Shown here in pieces: positions 24,480 to 38,100 of a DNA stretch of 64,000 nt. The number at the start of each line of letters is the position of its first letter. Positions within the stretch are counted from its first letter, which is position 1. The notes under the pieces were generated by a model. The model ran no database searches, was not told the DNA's origin, and saw only the letters and a program-made list of their open reading frames with translations. The DNA lies in contig NC_087069.1 of the NCBI RefSeq assembly GCF_963678635.1, positions 16,530,660-16,594,659 on the forward strand, written 5' to 3'. A program made the position numbers and the translations under genes. Origin of the DNA: Symsagittifera roscoffensis (lineage: Eukaryota > Xenacoelomorpha > Acoela > Convolutidae).

Positions 24480-24955
24480 GAAATATATCGCGCGTTAATT
24501 GTCCCAAATTGTCCAAAAATGGCAATCTTTAAAGCCCCGTAACTTTACAATAAATAATCACAGGTGAAATATCTTTTCAAATTTGAGCTCAGGACAACAA
24601 GACTTTTCGAAAAGCATTTAAAAAATTCCGTCAAAAATGGCCAGTTAAAAAGTCAAAATGTGTCCGGTTAAACAAAACCCAGCCTGAGCAAAAATGTTCC
24701 GTTACTTTCGTATCAAAAGTCGGAACAAAAAAATTGACAGAAAAACGGACACAAATACCAACAAGACTGCTCGTATCAGGGCGAAGCCCTGAAAGTTCCG
24801 ACTGCCTTTTGAGGTTTATGGAGAAGTAATAAATTAAACAACCAAAAAAAATTGGATCTACTTAACAATATCCCCTCCCACTATTGTATCTACTAAAGAA
24901 TCCCCCCTTTCTTGAAAGGGTGGGGGTTGTTAAGAAGATCCAAAAAATTAAATGA
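24480..24955. repeat. Repeat unit C, 5'-truncated copy
   Basis: Begins within the module (GAAATATATCGCGCGTTAATTG) and runs through the hairpin at 24764-24825 and the foldback near 24853-24942. Confidence 0.75.
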
Positions 24956-25440
24956 AATAAAATTAAATGAAAAACTTTTCTAAAATTTGAAAATTTTTCT
25001 TTGAAAATCATCACCCCACACGCCATATAAACTACAAAACAATAGATTTTGCTCCTTGTAACATATGAATTATGGCGAATAAGCTTCTTTCAACCAATTT
25101 GGAACGATTTATAAGACGGATTAAATCTCCGCTTACGCGTTAATAGCGCGAATTATATCGCGCGTTTATTGTCCCAAATTGGTCAAAATGGCCAAAATGG
25201 CAATCTTTAACCCTCATAACTTTACGAAAAATGATCACAGGTGAAATATCTTTTCAAATTTAAGCTCAGGACAACATTAGCTTTCGAATGATATTAAAAT
25301 ATTCCGTCGAAAATGGCTAGTTAAAAAGTCGAAATTTGTCTGAAAAAAACCCACCCCGAGCACAAATATTCCGCTACTTTCGTATCGAAAATCGGAACAA
25401 ATATCAGAAAATACTATTCGTGTTAAAATCATCTCGTAAC
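24956..25440. repeat. Repeat unit C, degenerate copy
   Basis: Starts with the junction sequence AATTAAATGAAATAAAATTAAA and the ATCACCCCACACGCC landmark and decays after about 25400 (CCACCCCGAGCACAAAT). The hairpin is missing. Confidence 0.7.
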
Positions 25441-26070
25441 ATAGCACATAGAAAAACTCTTCTTCAATCGTTGAAAAAATTAAAACATGGAGCCAGAGCA
25501 ATAATGTCTTCTGCGCAATTCAAAGATGCTTCTTGAAAATTAAGAATCATGCCGGGACTCTTTTTTAAAATAATTTTGAGCAAAACATTACCCACTGCGA
25601 TTTTGGTGCCGCGGGTTTTCCTAAAAGAAAAGGTTTTAACTTTATTTGATTCCATTTTAAATTACGATGCATCTGATTTTTTTCTTCATGTTCTGAACGA
25701 CGAAAAAAGTTTGTACCTGGTATATTCTATATCTTTATAAAGTAATCACATTTTGTTTTATCTGCTGACGTGATAAAGTCATTTGATGCTGAATCTTCGA
25801 GTCAGTAAAAAGCAACAAATAACCATGTATTACATTTATGAGAGATAAAAACTGGACTTTTGAGCCAAAATTACCAAAACTCATCAGTTTTAAACCACAG
25901 CTTGAGCATCTTTTTGTGCGCTTTGAACTGAAGTTTAACCATTAATTGATTAAACATCGCTGTGTTTTTTGGTTGTTTACTATTGAGTTAAAAACTGAAT
26001 TGTTTGTTGATAAATGAGCTTGAAGAAAACTGCATTGAAAATTTTACGGATTTAAAATACCTGGCGCGTT
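25441..26070. other. Spacer upstream of the host gene
   Basis: No repeat of the A-D families and no coding frame with a known motif. It should contain the promoter of the gene beginning at 26071, but I see no clear TATA box or initiator. Confidence 0.4.
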
Positions 26071-26158
26071 ATGCTAAAAGTCGTTACCAAGGCAGCGATT
26101 TTGCTGTTTGTGGGGTTCGTTTGGAAAAGCAATGCGGGGGGCGTTTCTGATCGCCTTG
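26071..26158 (+). CDS. Host gene exon 1 (signal peptide)
   Basis: ATG at 26071, 29 codons and one base, ending CTTG before the strong donor GTAAGT at 26159. The hydrophobic core AAILLFVGFVW is a typical signal sequence. Intron 1 is 487 bp and contains an ATAAT-rich microsatellite at about 26273-26320. Confidence 0.6.
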
Positions 26159-29100
26159 GTAAGTATACCAACTTATACTATAGCGCAACAGTTTTCAGCT
26201 GTTTCATAACAAGCATGGATTCATAACAAGCCAAGATAAAGGCAAAGTTTTCTGTTTTTAGTTAATTTATTGAATATAATATAATTTAATATAATAATAT
26301 AATATAATGTAATAATTATTGAAATAGTGGGACCTCATGAAAGTTCTAGACGCAAAAAATAACTAGATTCGCGAGAAAAAAGCTTTGATCAACAAAATAA
26401 CTCTCCGTGGAATCTGCGGGAAAATTATAGATATAGACTATGCTAAAGCAGGCTTGATAGTCTTACATACTCTGCTGTTCGCTGAATTGATAGAAAAAGA
26501 AAAAGTTACCCCAAAGTTAATGTTTTTGGTTTTGGTTTTGGTGATGATAATGTATTTGAAATATTTTCGATTAGAGGTTTTATTTCTTTTTTGGCTTCGA
26601 ATTTGATTTCATGTTGATTCCATTTTAATTTCCGATTTTGTTCAGACATTGATCACAAGTCTTCCACTACTACTTCTGTGACCATAAGTGTCGACTACTG
26701 GCGACTAGATGGCAGTTACAATGGATCGAACACCCTCATGCTCCGACGGAATGGAATCATCCTCTCAACCGCGACGTGGACTAACTCACCCAACACGTTA
26801 GTAACTATCCAAGCATTGTCGTTAAGGTTCATATATTTTTAAGCTTTTTTTCCGAAAAGTATTTAGCAACTTTTCAGTGGAATATAAACCAACCGAAATT
26901 ACGTTACTTTCATACATAAAATTTCTGTAACAATTGCGAAGATATTCAGTTTTTTGAAAACGTGTAAACTCAAAAATACCACTTGGTTAAATATACTTGC
27001 TTTTGCACAATGAAGTTGTAAAACAAATTGAAAATCATCAACTACACCGGCATGGAAACATACAAATTGAGCTTGTATACGATTGAATGAAACAGTATTA
27101 ATTATTAGGCATAAAAATAATCTCAAAAAACTAAAGGATCTATCTAAAATTGTTTTTTGTGTGTTTTTTATTTAAAACTTTCAAGGTTCAAACTTAAATG
27201 TTTGTTTAGATTCAACTCTTTATAGCTTTTGTTTAAAATCTTCCATTTTTTACAATTATTGTTTGCTACAATTTTCTCCAACTTTTTTAAAAACCTTCTT
27301 AGCTTTATTTGTTTAGTGCGCTTGTTCAGTTTCACAGGGACTCCAAGGGTTTAACTGACTACCAATTTCATTTGTTTTATAATTTTTGTCAAATCGAGCA
27401 TTCTAGTCAAGCTATGCTGGGTAATGAATTGTTCGGTTGGTAAAAATTTAGACTTCAAAAAAAGATCTCGTGCATAGAAATATTTTTACTGAACATTGAT
27501 TCCCTAGTGAATTTGTCCGATGACAAAACAAAGTTAGCTATGTAATACCACTAGTTTTTTGGAACAGGCATTTTGCAGGCTGTTTGAAGGTTAAAGGGTT
27601 TCTCTTAAGACTTTTTATTAAAAAAAAACTTAAAAAAACTCATTTTTTGGTTTGACGAAATTAGATCAAAGTGAGCCACCTATGTAGCCCAATATGGTTA
27701 AAGAAAGGTTCAAGGATCAAAAAATGCACAAAAGCAGTAGTGGTGTTTTTATGGCCATCAAACGAAAAAGTTTACTTAAGCAAAATCAAGATATTCATAC
27801 CCCTTTTGGTTTTTATCATAGACAACCGAAATGCACTATTTTAAAAGAAAAGGTTCAAGAAAAAAAGCACTGTTTTCAAACTTGCACACTTCAAACTTCA
27901 ATGATAAATTTTCTCCTTTAACCTCTGATTTGAGAAACTATTTTGTTCGCTCACCTTTTTTGAAGACAGTTGTTATATGTGCTTCTTTGAGGAATGATGG
28001 AAACTGGTTTTGCTTTGTATTTTTATTTTTCTTGCGAACTGGAAGTGTGTTCTGGTAGCATGGAAAAATTTTCATTTGTAAACCATGGAAACTTCGATTA
28101 CCTTATGACAAAGGGTTAAGTGTATGATTGCGAAGGAGTTTAAGCGTTCAGGTTTGGAGAAGTTATCTTTTTTTACCATTAGTGGCCCGCTGAAACACAA
28201 AACCTTAGCAACAATTTGGAAAGTTTCTCTCACTCGTCTAACTCGTGAAGCAAACACTTCAAATTGCTTTTTAGCGCCAAAAAAAAACAAATAAAAAAAT
28301 TAATTATGGTTTTTATAACCGACACTTTCTGTTAATTTTTATTGGTAATACTAAAAAGTTTTCAAACCAAAACAATCAAACATTTCAGTAATTTTTGGTT
28401 GATTTTTAGAAGGTTTTAGAGTTAGTCTAAGAATCGCTGTTGATCAGCACAACTTTTATGATAGAAAAACCAACAAAGAGAAAACAATTGTCAAAAAAAA
28501 TGCTTAAATTTGGTGAAAAATGTGCAAAGATTTTTGATTGTTTAATGATAGTTCTAATCTGCAAACTTACAGATTAATCATTTGTGACGCTTTTCAAAAT
28601 CCTTTTTGTTCAGATAGTTTTTGTGCCTTTCGTATTTCATAATTTTATATCGTTTTGCTCGAAAGATCACAGCTTTCATATCGATGCAGCCTAATTGTCG
28701 ATTATAGTTTTTGTTGAATAATAATGTTTTTTGTTACTGAAAAACTTTTCCTATGAATTCTTACCCGAACTACCCTATGACGTATTTTTTCCACCTCTTT
28801 CAACATTGTCTTGCATGCTGTTCTCATAGGAGAACACTACACTGAATCATTGTCTAAAAGTAACTTTTGTATGCTCTCACTTTTTGTTTTGAAATCAGGG
28901 TTTTCCTTAGTTGGTAAATTATTCCAAAGAAACGACATAGCTTTTTTCTTGAGTACTTTTATTTGCTCTTCAAAGTTGAATTTGAGCACAAAGTTGGATC
29001 TAAGCACACTCGCACGCTTTTAAATTTCGAAACTTTTTCTATTCATCCCCCTCACATTAAGTTTTTTTGTTCTTCTGGATTTTGTGACCTTAACACTTTT

Positions 29101-32100
29101 AAGGCTGTCAGTGTTAAGGCATAACTTTTTAAAATAAATGGCCACGTCATTCAGCTCAGCATTCACTGTCAACGTCCTGTTTGCTTATCAGAGCTGTATC
29201 ATTCGCGTAAAGAGTAGAACAAAGATGGTTACAACAAATGTTTTTATCCATATTGTTAATGATGAAGAGTAGATATCGAGGATAGAGCTTTTGGGAACTC
29301 CGAACTCATTGGTTGCAATTTCAGAAGTGAACGGCTCTATGAAAAATAAATGACTTCTTTTGCTGAAAAAGATTTTATATAAATCGTTCACACCGCCTCT
29401 AAGGGCAAAACTGTATTTTTAGCAATAAAATTGAATGCTTTACTGTATCCAGTGCTTTCTATAAAAAAGAGTCAAACCTACCTTTCAAGAACTTTTTTTT
29501 CCAAATGTTCCAAATTTTTTGAAATAGCTCTATTTTTGCATCAATATTTCTCATTTTTTGTCTGAAAAAAAACACTGTTTTAGTGCAAAATGATGGCATT
29601 TTTCGTAATTCAAAAATTTGATTACAGACTTAAAAAATAATGGAAAAACGAAGTGCTCTTAACATTTATTTGATAGAACAAGTACAAAAGCAAGTTTCGG
29701 TTTATCAGAGCAAACCTAATAAAATCATAAGCGGCGCTTGTGCAAAATTTTAGCGAAAACAATTTAAAATGTTCGAAGATCGATTTTACTGTCTTTTTTT
29801 TCTGATTAGGTTGTTTTTTTCTCTTTGTTTGAATGGTTTATTGAATTGACACCCAACTGTTACAAAACGTGATCAAACTTGTTACATAATTGATTTGAAG
29901 TATTTGGCTTTTTGACTGGCAGTTGTGTTTAGTTTGCTAATAGTCTCTCTTAGTCTTAAAATTTTAACAAATTTTGACCAAAACCTGTGTTTATAAAATT
30001 ATTATAGGTTTCGTGGCTTTTAGGAAGCTAATTTCTTGGTATAAATTGTTGTTTTGTTTTCTTTTCATTCGGTTTTTTCCCTGTTTTTTGGAATCCACGA
30101 ACAAAGCTTAAGACATTGGTTAAGTAAATCGATGGATGTCACACTTTTGTATTTGCAAGCAGTTTTTGGGATCATAGTTTTGGAAACAGAGCACCGAATA
30201 TATTCATATGGCTTTTTCCGTTTTTGGATTAAATCATTATTGTGTTGACATATCGCCAAATTGGCTCCGTTTTTGAGATTCAGTAATTGAGACTCAGTTT
30301 CTGGGATTTTGTAATTGAGATTCAGTACTTGGGAGCGTGAAATCAAATGACTTTGTTCACAGGGATTAATTAACCTATTCATTTAATTTGAGTAAATTGG
30401 TATTGGATGAAATTTACCAAAACTTGAATTACAACAGAATTAAATTTTAAAGATTTCAAAATGTCTAATTTGAATTTTTTTATTTTACTTGAATGGCTTG
30501 AAATGAACTGATTTGTAAGCTTACAGGAAATGAGATCGAAGTTAACCTTTTTAAGAAGTGAGGTTGAAGCTGAGTATGTTTGTCTGGAATTGAGATCAAA
30601 GTTGGGGATGTTCAAAAGGATTTGAGATCGCAATTGGGTGTTTGACAGGAATTTAGATCAAACGTTGGACATTCCAACTGGTAGCTAATCAAAAACAATT
30701 AAGGAACGTATTTTGAAACGCTACTACACATACATATATGTAAACGGAATTCTCAAACAAAATGCGGATTCCACTTACAGTTTGCGGATTCTACTTACAA
30801 TTTGAGGATTCCATTTACAGTTTGCGGATTCCGCTTACAGTTGCGGATTTCGCAACAGCTCAATAAAACTATGCGCATGTCTCACCATTTGTTTGTTCTG
30901 GATTCTGCGAATACTGTTACGGTTTCCGCAAATTCGCCTATTTTTGGAGCTATTTTGAAAATTACAGTGTTTTAGGTATTTGTTTGTGGAAACCAAAACA
31001 GCTAAGAAGATCAAAAAAATGTAGCAATGTTGCAGATTCCGCAACAGATCTGACTTGGGCCTGTTGCGGAATAAGCTTACAATGCACAGAATGCTCAGTT
31101 TGGCATCGTAATGTCATAATATCTACACCACTTTAACATCTAACACTGAAGTGATAACTTCATGTGGTTTTCAGTATTCCAGCTGTACAATTCTCATTCA
31201 AATTGCTATAAAAATTATTGTCAGTGAATCAGCAGTTGTTTGAGTAAGCTGAAGATTGAAACTGCAAAACATCATTTTAATGATTGGGGTACGGTAGTAA
31301 GCTCTCAGGTGGTTGACGATCAAATCCCCGCATAGAACTTTTTCACTCATTGCAGGAACAATAATATCACTGAGATGATCCTCTAAAACTTTGGTAACTT
31401 TTTCATTTTTCGCACGATAGACACAATATACGCAGCTCATTATGGTATTCGACTTAACCGAAGATAGTTCGATTGTAAATATTTGTACTTCGTTACAGTT
31501 ATGTTTTTTGAAAATTGAAAAGTTCCTATCCGCTCATACGTAAAAGCCAACGCTAGTTCCCTTTTTTCCGATTTTGAAGGATCCAAACTGGATTCGAACT
31601 GAAGAAAAAACATGATTTTTTTTCTATTTTTTCTGAGGGCGACATGAAAACCGATTAATTTGACAAAATTTTAGACTTTCGCAGGTTGTCAGTTGGTCTC
31701 AGATTCCCAGTTTTTAGTCTACAGTATCGCATTTGATTTAGTCATCCTAATGTTTGGCACAAGGACTGTTCCTTGCTTGGAAAAGATTTGAACTGACGTT
31801 ATTGCGCCATACGAAAAAATCGGAAAAGCATGCATCAAGTGTCCTGAATTTTTTTCAACATAAGTAATTAACTTACACAAAAAATGTTACTTTGTATTTT
31901 AAGTTTCTCAATACAAAAAAACACGTGTTAGAACTTCTAAAACATTATTTCTGCTCGTAGCTGAAACTGGATTTAGTTTTATAACCCTTTTCGATATATT
32001 AGTTTTATTCTAGTTAAGATGAGGAAGTTAGGGGAAAACCCATCTTAAAGTCTTGCCGGATTCGTCTAAGAAAGAAAGGCTGGTTTTCACGAGTTGTGTT

Positions 32101-35100
32101 TGTTCCAGGTTTTTTGGCATTTTTTTAATTTCAAAAAAGCCTACCAACTTGTCCACAATCACGATAGCCAAGGATTTTCTCATATAGTGCTGACTTCAAA
32201 TTAACTGGACGAAACGAAATCAAAATGAAAACAGTTAAGGCGTTTTTAAAGCAAAAGTTGGCCCCAAAGTTAACCTTGAGAGTCATTTTTAGTCGAGAAA
32301 AAATTACGGGTCAACCAATAAGCATATTTATCAAAGTTATTTTTAAATCTGGACTCTTTGAAATCCTGGCAGGTATTACAAAGTTTTCCCTCGGCTATCA
32401 CCTGGAATTTTTGAAAAAAATGGGTTTCAGGACGTATTTCAACAATTTCGAGGACACCGGAGGCTACTGGAACACAACTGGAGACGGACTGGAACCTGGA
32501 TACACTTATGAATACACGGTGGAGCTAGACGGAGTGTTAAAAAAAACTGAAAACTACTGCACAAGTAAGATTAGATCTTTTACTCTTTCCCAATCAGACA
32601 AATGTATGAAATTATATCTGACTTATTTTTAACTGAGTAAATTTTGATTATTATTATGATTTTTATCAAAATTATGATTATTGTGACTATTATGATCATG
32701 ACTATGATTTTTATGGTTATGATTTTCATTATGGTTGTTGTTGTGATGCTTATGATTATTATGACAAAAGTCGGTAAGTTTTGCATTTTTCAACCCAAGA
32801 AAAAAAAAACAGTTTTTTTTTGTGCTCAATCTAGATCAAATATGTTTTATCTTTCTCGAACAAAAATGGGTTTGTCACAACTTTCTTGACGAACAGTTTT
32901 TCTTTGTTTATGAAACACTGATGCAACGCTGCACTTTATAAAAGCTAATAGAACAGTAGTCGCGGGCTTTCACAGTTCAGTTTAAACCATGTTTCGAATG
33001 TGCTCGAATTATTCCTCGACTATCTCGACCAAAGTTGAGATTTTTCTTGATCCCAAACTTGGTTAATTTTAGACCTCGTGCTCAGTTTCAAATTGCTTCT
33101 CGTTATCCGGTTTTCATTACATAAACTTGAAGCAGTTGAAAATTTGTCAATGTCGAAAAATATGTTTTGTACTCACGGAAAGGTTTTACACTTTGTTTTA
33201 CCGATTATATAATCAAAACAAAATATGGATGGGATTCAATTCTCGAAACAAATAATAATTTTCTGGTACGTCTTTACGCTTTTTGATTAAAAAGACAACG
33301 CAACAGATCTTACGAAACAATTTCTTTCCTAATAGCTAAGATTAGACTTTGTTTCGAAGACTTTGTCACATTATTTACTATTGATAAAGAGCCTTTTTAG
33401 CGAGTTTTCAATAAAATCCAACGCTGTGAGATTTTTAACAGCTCATTAGCACATTTCAAATATCACTTCAGATAAAGATATATTTTTTTCACAAAAGATG
33501 AAATTTTTTTAGCAATTCCCTGCTTAAAGCTATGTAAAAATGAAATAAAGGACAGATTTGACACCTCTCAGCCGGACCAAATAGCTGTTAAAAACTTTGC
33601 TAATAAAATGTTACGATTATATCAAATTTGTCAACATAATTTCAGATCAAAAACAAATTTGTGATCTCAATAATTTATCCAGTATAAAACGTCAACCGGT
33701 ATAAAAGTTTAAAAGTATTCAACGTCAACCGGTATAAAAGTTTGAAACATTTGAACATAAAACTTAATTTTCACTTCAAGGTTTTTTCTGATATTCATGT
33801 GAAAATTTTAATTATAATTCAGTACATGAGTTAATCTAAGATTTACTCAAGAAAATGGGCGGATTTAACAAAAAATTAAAAAGTGTTCGCCAACGCTTTT
33901 CTATTAAGTCGAAATTGTGACTGCAAAAACTTTAACCGAGTTTTCGATTTTTCTTTTCACTATTGTCATGAGGCGCCCTTCGGTAACTTGCACTTTGTGC
34001 GTAAATTAATATTTGTTTATGTATTCACGTGTTCATTTTTCTATGTGTGCTTTCTTAAGGTCAAATCTAACCGGTCACAGCATGGTGCCGTTATGCTTTG
34101 CGCTAAGCCAGTTGCGCGATATCCTTAACAAGATACACTCATATTGTAAGCTGAGTGCATATTCTATTCCTGTATCATTTCTTCTCTTAAGTCTAAACAA
34201 CGGCGTTTACAAACGTCTATTCAATCGTTACAGTGCATCTACCTATTCTACCATTAATCTTTCTGTCTAGGATACTTACTAATTTACTATTAACTTTTAA
34301 CCCTACAGTTTTGAGTCCGTACTGGTCGTGTTATCTCATGGCGCAGCCAGCAGTTCATGTGAATGAAGAAAGGGCTGACTTATTAGGCATGCCGCCTTTT
34401 CGGGCGAATTTCTCAGTTAATCCCCCTACTCTTGTGAGAGACGTCGATTGGGCAGTTCATCTGGGCTGTGGGACTCAAAAAAAAACCTTCATCCCAAACG
34501 ATGTGTTTGCTGACCCGGCGGCAATTGTTGATCAACCACCCCCGAAACCGGAGACATCAGCAGCTACAGAAGACGCAGTAGCCCGAGATGCACGTGTCCT
34601 TCGCAGCCAGGCGGTTGTTCGGATGACTGAAGAATGGAACGCAGAGCTCGAAAAGGTCCTCGCTTTGTCCAGAACTGATTTTACTATGAGGCAGCTGCTC
34701 GCCTCAAATGAAGACTATTTTTCTCTCATGGGAACGAGGAAAAGCGTCGCTTTACAGACTCCAATCCAGACCTTAACTTTAACGTATTCTCTTTCAAAGA
34801 CGTCCACAATGTGCGAGTGGCATTATTCCAAACCGCTCGCGATTATACAGAAGACCGGATTTAACTATACAATACAATTTTTATGCTGAAAACAATACAA
34901 TACAATACAATACAATACTATACAATACAATACACCTATGCTTCTTTTTTTTGCGCGACTATCCGCTCAGGCGGCGTTATACAATTGGCCTCAACACCAA
35001 GAGCGGGACACCATCGAAGATTTAATTGTCGGCGGAGTTCTCGATGTGGAAGTTCAGCGTCAACTAATCAGGGCTGGCGAAAATCTCTACAGTCTGCAGA

Positions 35101-38100
35101 AGTTAGCGTTGGAATGCGAGAAGGCGGTAGTAGCTCCCCTCAGTTTCAAAAGTTATTGCCGCATAATTATCAGTCGACGGGGATGACTCGAATCAACCAA
35201 GAACCGACATTCTCGATTCAATCAGAAAGAAATAGAAATAAATCTGAGAATAGGGAGGGATCTGCAAACCGCGCATCCAAACAGAATAACAACTATAACA
35301 AGCAGTGCTGTTTTGCGGAAACCAATTTTCGCTAGAACACTGAAAATCGTGCCTCGTGAGAGAGGTTACATGCAACCTGTGTAGGAAACGTGGGTATTTC
35401 GAATGCTGTAAATTTTCGAAGAAACGGGTGAATCTTTTGCATGAGGATGGAAATCAAATTTTTTCGTCTACCATGGAAGACTGTAGTTTTACTGATGTCG
35501 TTCATGATAGCGAACTGGAACACGATGTATTCATGGTAAAGGACATGATGGAAATTAATAGCATCGAACTTCTTTAACCTCAGTCTGGTAACCCACGAAG
35601 CCTCAGCATACAACAAAAAACCTTCTACGCCACCGTTGATATGGTTAGTTCTGTATCGTTTCTCAACCAACGTACCCTAGTCCTCTACTTCAAAAGAACC
35701 CTAAATTTATTCTTCAAAAACGTCGCTCAATTCCCGCTAAACACTTTGTATGTGGATTATAACAAAATGCCAATGAAACTGTATGGTATGATTGTTATCC
35801 CAATCTCGTCAAACGGATGGAAGGTGACCGCCGCGTCGTTTTTAGGTTCAAAAAACGTGGTTCGTAATCTACTTGACTTGAACTTACATCGCTACTACCC
35901 AAACAAAGAGGACATAAATTGCCAAACAAAGAGGACAGAGAACATTTCGAGTCCAGTCTCAGGGTATTGGCGACATCACTTTACCAAAAGAAATACTCAT
36001 GTTATCGAACGACTGGGACACTGAAGCAGCCATAAAAATTTTTCTACAATCAAAGTACCTCTAATACCTCGTCACGTTAAAGGCAGAGAAATCCCTATTC
36101 ATATCCAAGATCGGGTAGCGCAGGAAATGAAAAATTCGGTGAAAGATAAACATTCAGCAGAGCTGGAAAAATCTAGGACCAATCTTTTCATTGGTCACAC
36201 AACTCCACAGAAACATGGTTCTATTAAATTAGCTCTAAACACAAAACCTATGAACAATCAGATCTGGAAAAACAAGTATCAGATGCGAATTACGCACGAA
36301 CTTATAGATTCCGCAGCTCAGATTGTTACATAGGATGTTCCGGGTCAAGTGTGGTTCACATCGCTAGATCTCAAATGCGCTTTTAGTCAATTACCTGTTT
36401 CTGACCTAACCAGCAGTAATTGTATCTTTAGCATCTTATGTGGCGAGGCAACTGGAAGTTATTGGTTCAAGACTGGATTCTACAGACTGACAGACATGCC
36501 CACCGAGCTCCAGATTGATCGTACACTCACTGGTGTAGTAGGAGCGATATGTTACCTTAATGATATCCTAATTGTGACTAAAGGGGATGTCTACGATCAT
36601 ATTCTGCTAAGAGACAAGGTGATTCGCCGACTGGACGGAGAAGGATAGGCGTTTATGCAGAGCAAGTGCGAATTTTCTGTGAATAAAGTAGTCTGGTTAC
36701 TCTATGATATCGACAAAGCGGCTTTACACAAAAATTTTCCAAAATCGATTCTAGCAAGTCCCTAAAACCTCCTCAAACATTAAGACAGCTGCATTCGGTT
36801 ATGGGAAGGCTTAACCATTTGCAGCGTTTCATACCGGACCTTCATAAACTAACAGTAATTTTCAGGGCGACATTTTTGCGTATAAAAAACAACCCTTCCT
36901 ATGGCGGTAGGACTTAACTGAAGCTTTTCTTAACATTCTAGAAAGGATAGCGAAAAGTCTATAATATTATGATTCCTCAAAAAATTAAGACTATAATGCG
37001 ATGCAAGTCACAAAGGTTTGGGAGCTAGCCTCGAACAAAAAAGGGAACCTGGCGTATGCGCACCAATCGCATTTCCGTCAAGATTTTAAAACAACGCGGA
37101 ATCTAAATAAAGTACAAACTAACTCGAGTTGTTGGCTTTTGTTTGGTCTTGTGACCACTTTCATACGTACTTTCTGGGCGACAGACTAGCAAGATTGCAA
37201 CGCCGAATTGCCCCAAAACCTCAGTCGTCTTCGCCACCGACAGACCACCCTGCCGCTCAGTCCAGTGAAGAAAACACGGTTGTCAACCTCACTGTTGACC
37301 CTTCTTTTAGTGATGGCTCGTGCGTTAACCCTAAAAACCAGGCGACTCGTACTTCTCCGACCCAATCGCATCTCTTGGGCCTCTCAATCAGATGCTACCT
37401 ACGAAAAGAGGGATGTAGCCGCCAGTGACTGGTTCTCCTGGAAAAGAAGCCTTAACAGCGCCTGATCAGTCCGCCCAAACCGCGCTCATACCTGACTCAG
37501 GCTCAGAATAATTTGGACACGACTAGAGCTTCGACCCGCAGCAGAAAGCCTACAAGGTTTTTTGGCGACCCTCCCCGCCATTTGGTCAAAAGGGTGAAGG
37601 AAGAGGCGTCGGAACAATAACTTTTGGCAGTCATACCAGTGGTCATTGACGCTTTTCCTCATAAACCCATCGAGCTCATTCGCCATCTTCCGATCCCAAC
37701 TACGCAGGAGCAGCTGACTCGGTTCAAGAAGAACGAAGTGCAAGAGCCGAAAAAATTTTAAACTGATGTTGATATTGAACTAGACTTAAAAACCATTCTG
37801 CTAAACTCTCTTATCAAACCTTTTTTTGCCGTTCTTGTGCCTTATCTTTGTTTATAGTTTACTCTCAAAACAGGCTAGGCTTCTGTGCCAAACTTAATCA
37901 TTATTTCAAAAATACAAGTTTTCCTCTTCGTTACCTCGCATTGTGCGCGTACTTTTATGTTTGTTTATGTCTTCATGGATTCACCTTGCTATGTGTGGTT
38001 TCTCAAGGTCATATCTAACCGGTCGAAGCGCGGTGCAGTTATGCCTTACCTTTATCCAGTTGCACGATATCCCTAACAAGATATAGTCATATTGTAAGCT

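Larger units (their letters stand above)
29481..31197. other. Intron 2, between the LINE parts
   Basis: Holds degenerate GAGATT/GAGATC-rich repeats at about 30265-30335 and 30510-30665, a 20-bp tandem repeat (30764-30842) and a copy of a dispersed repeat at about 30935-31125. The central part of the LINE coding region may be hidden here but I cannot read it. Confidence 0.5.

Noticed and set aside
32580-32889. Ile/Met-rich and His/Asn-rich frames
   Set aside because: Products of the ATT/ATG microsatellite read in different frames.
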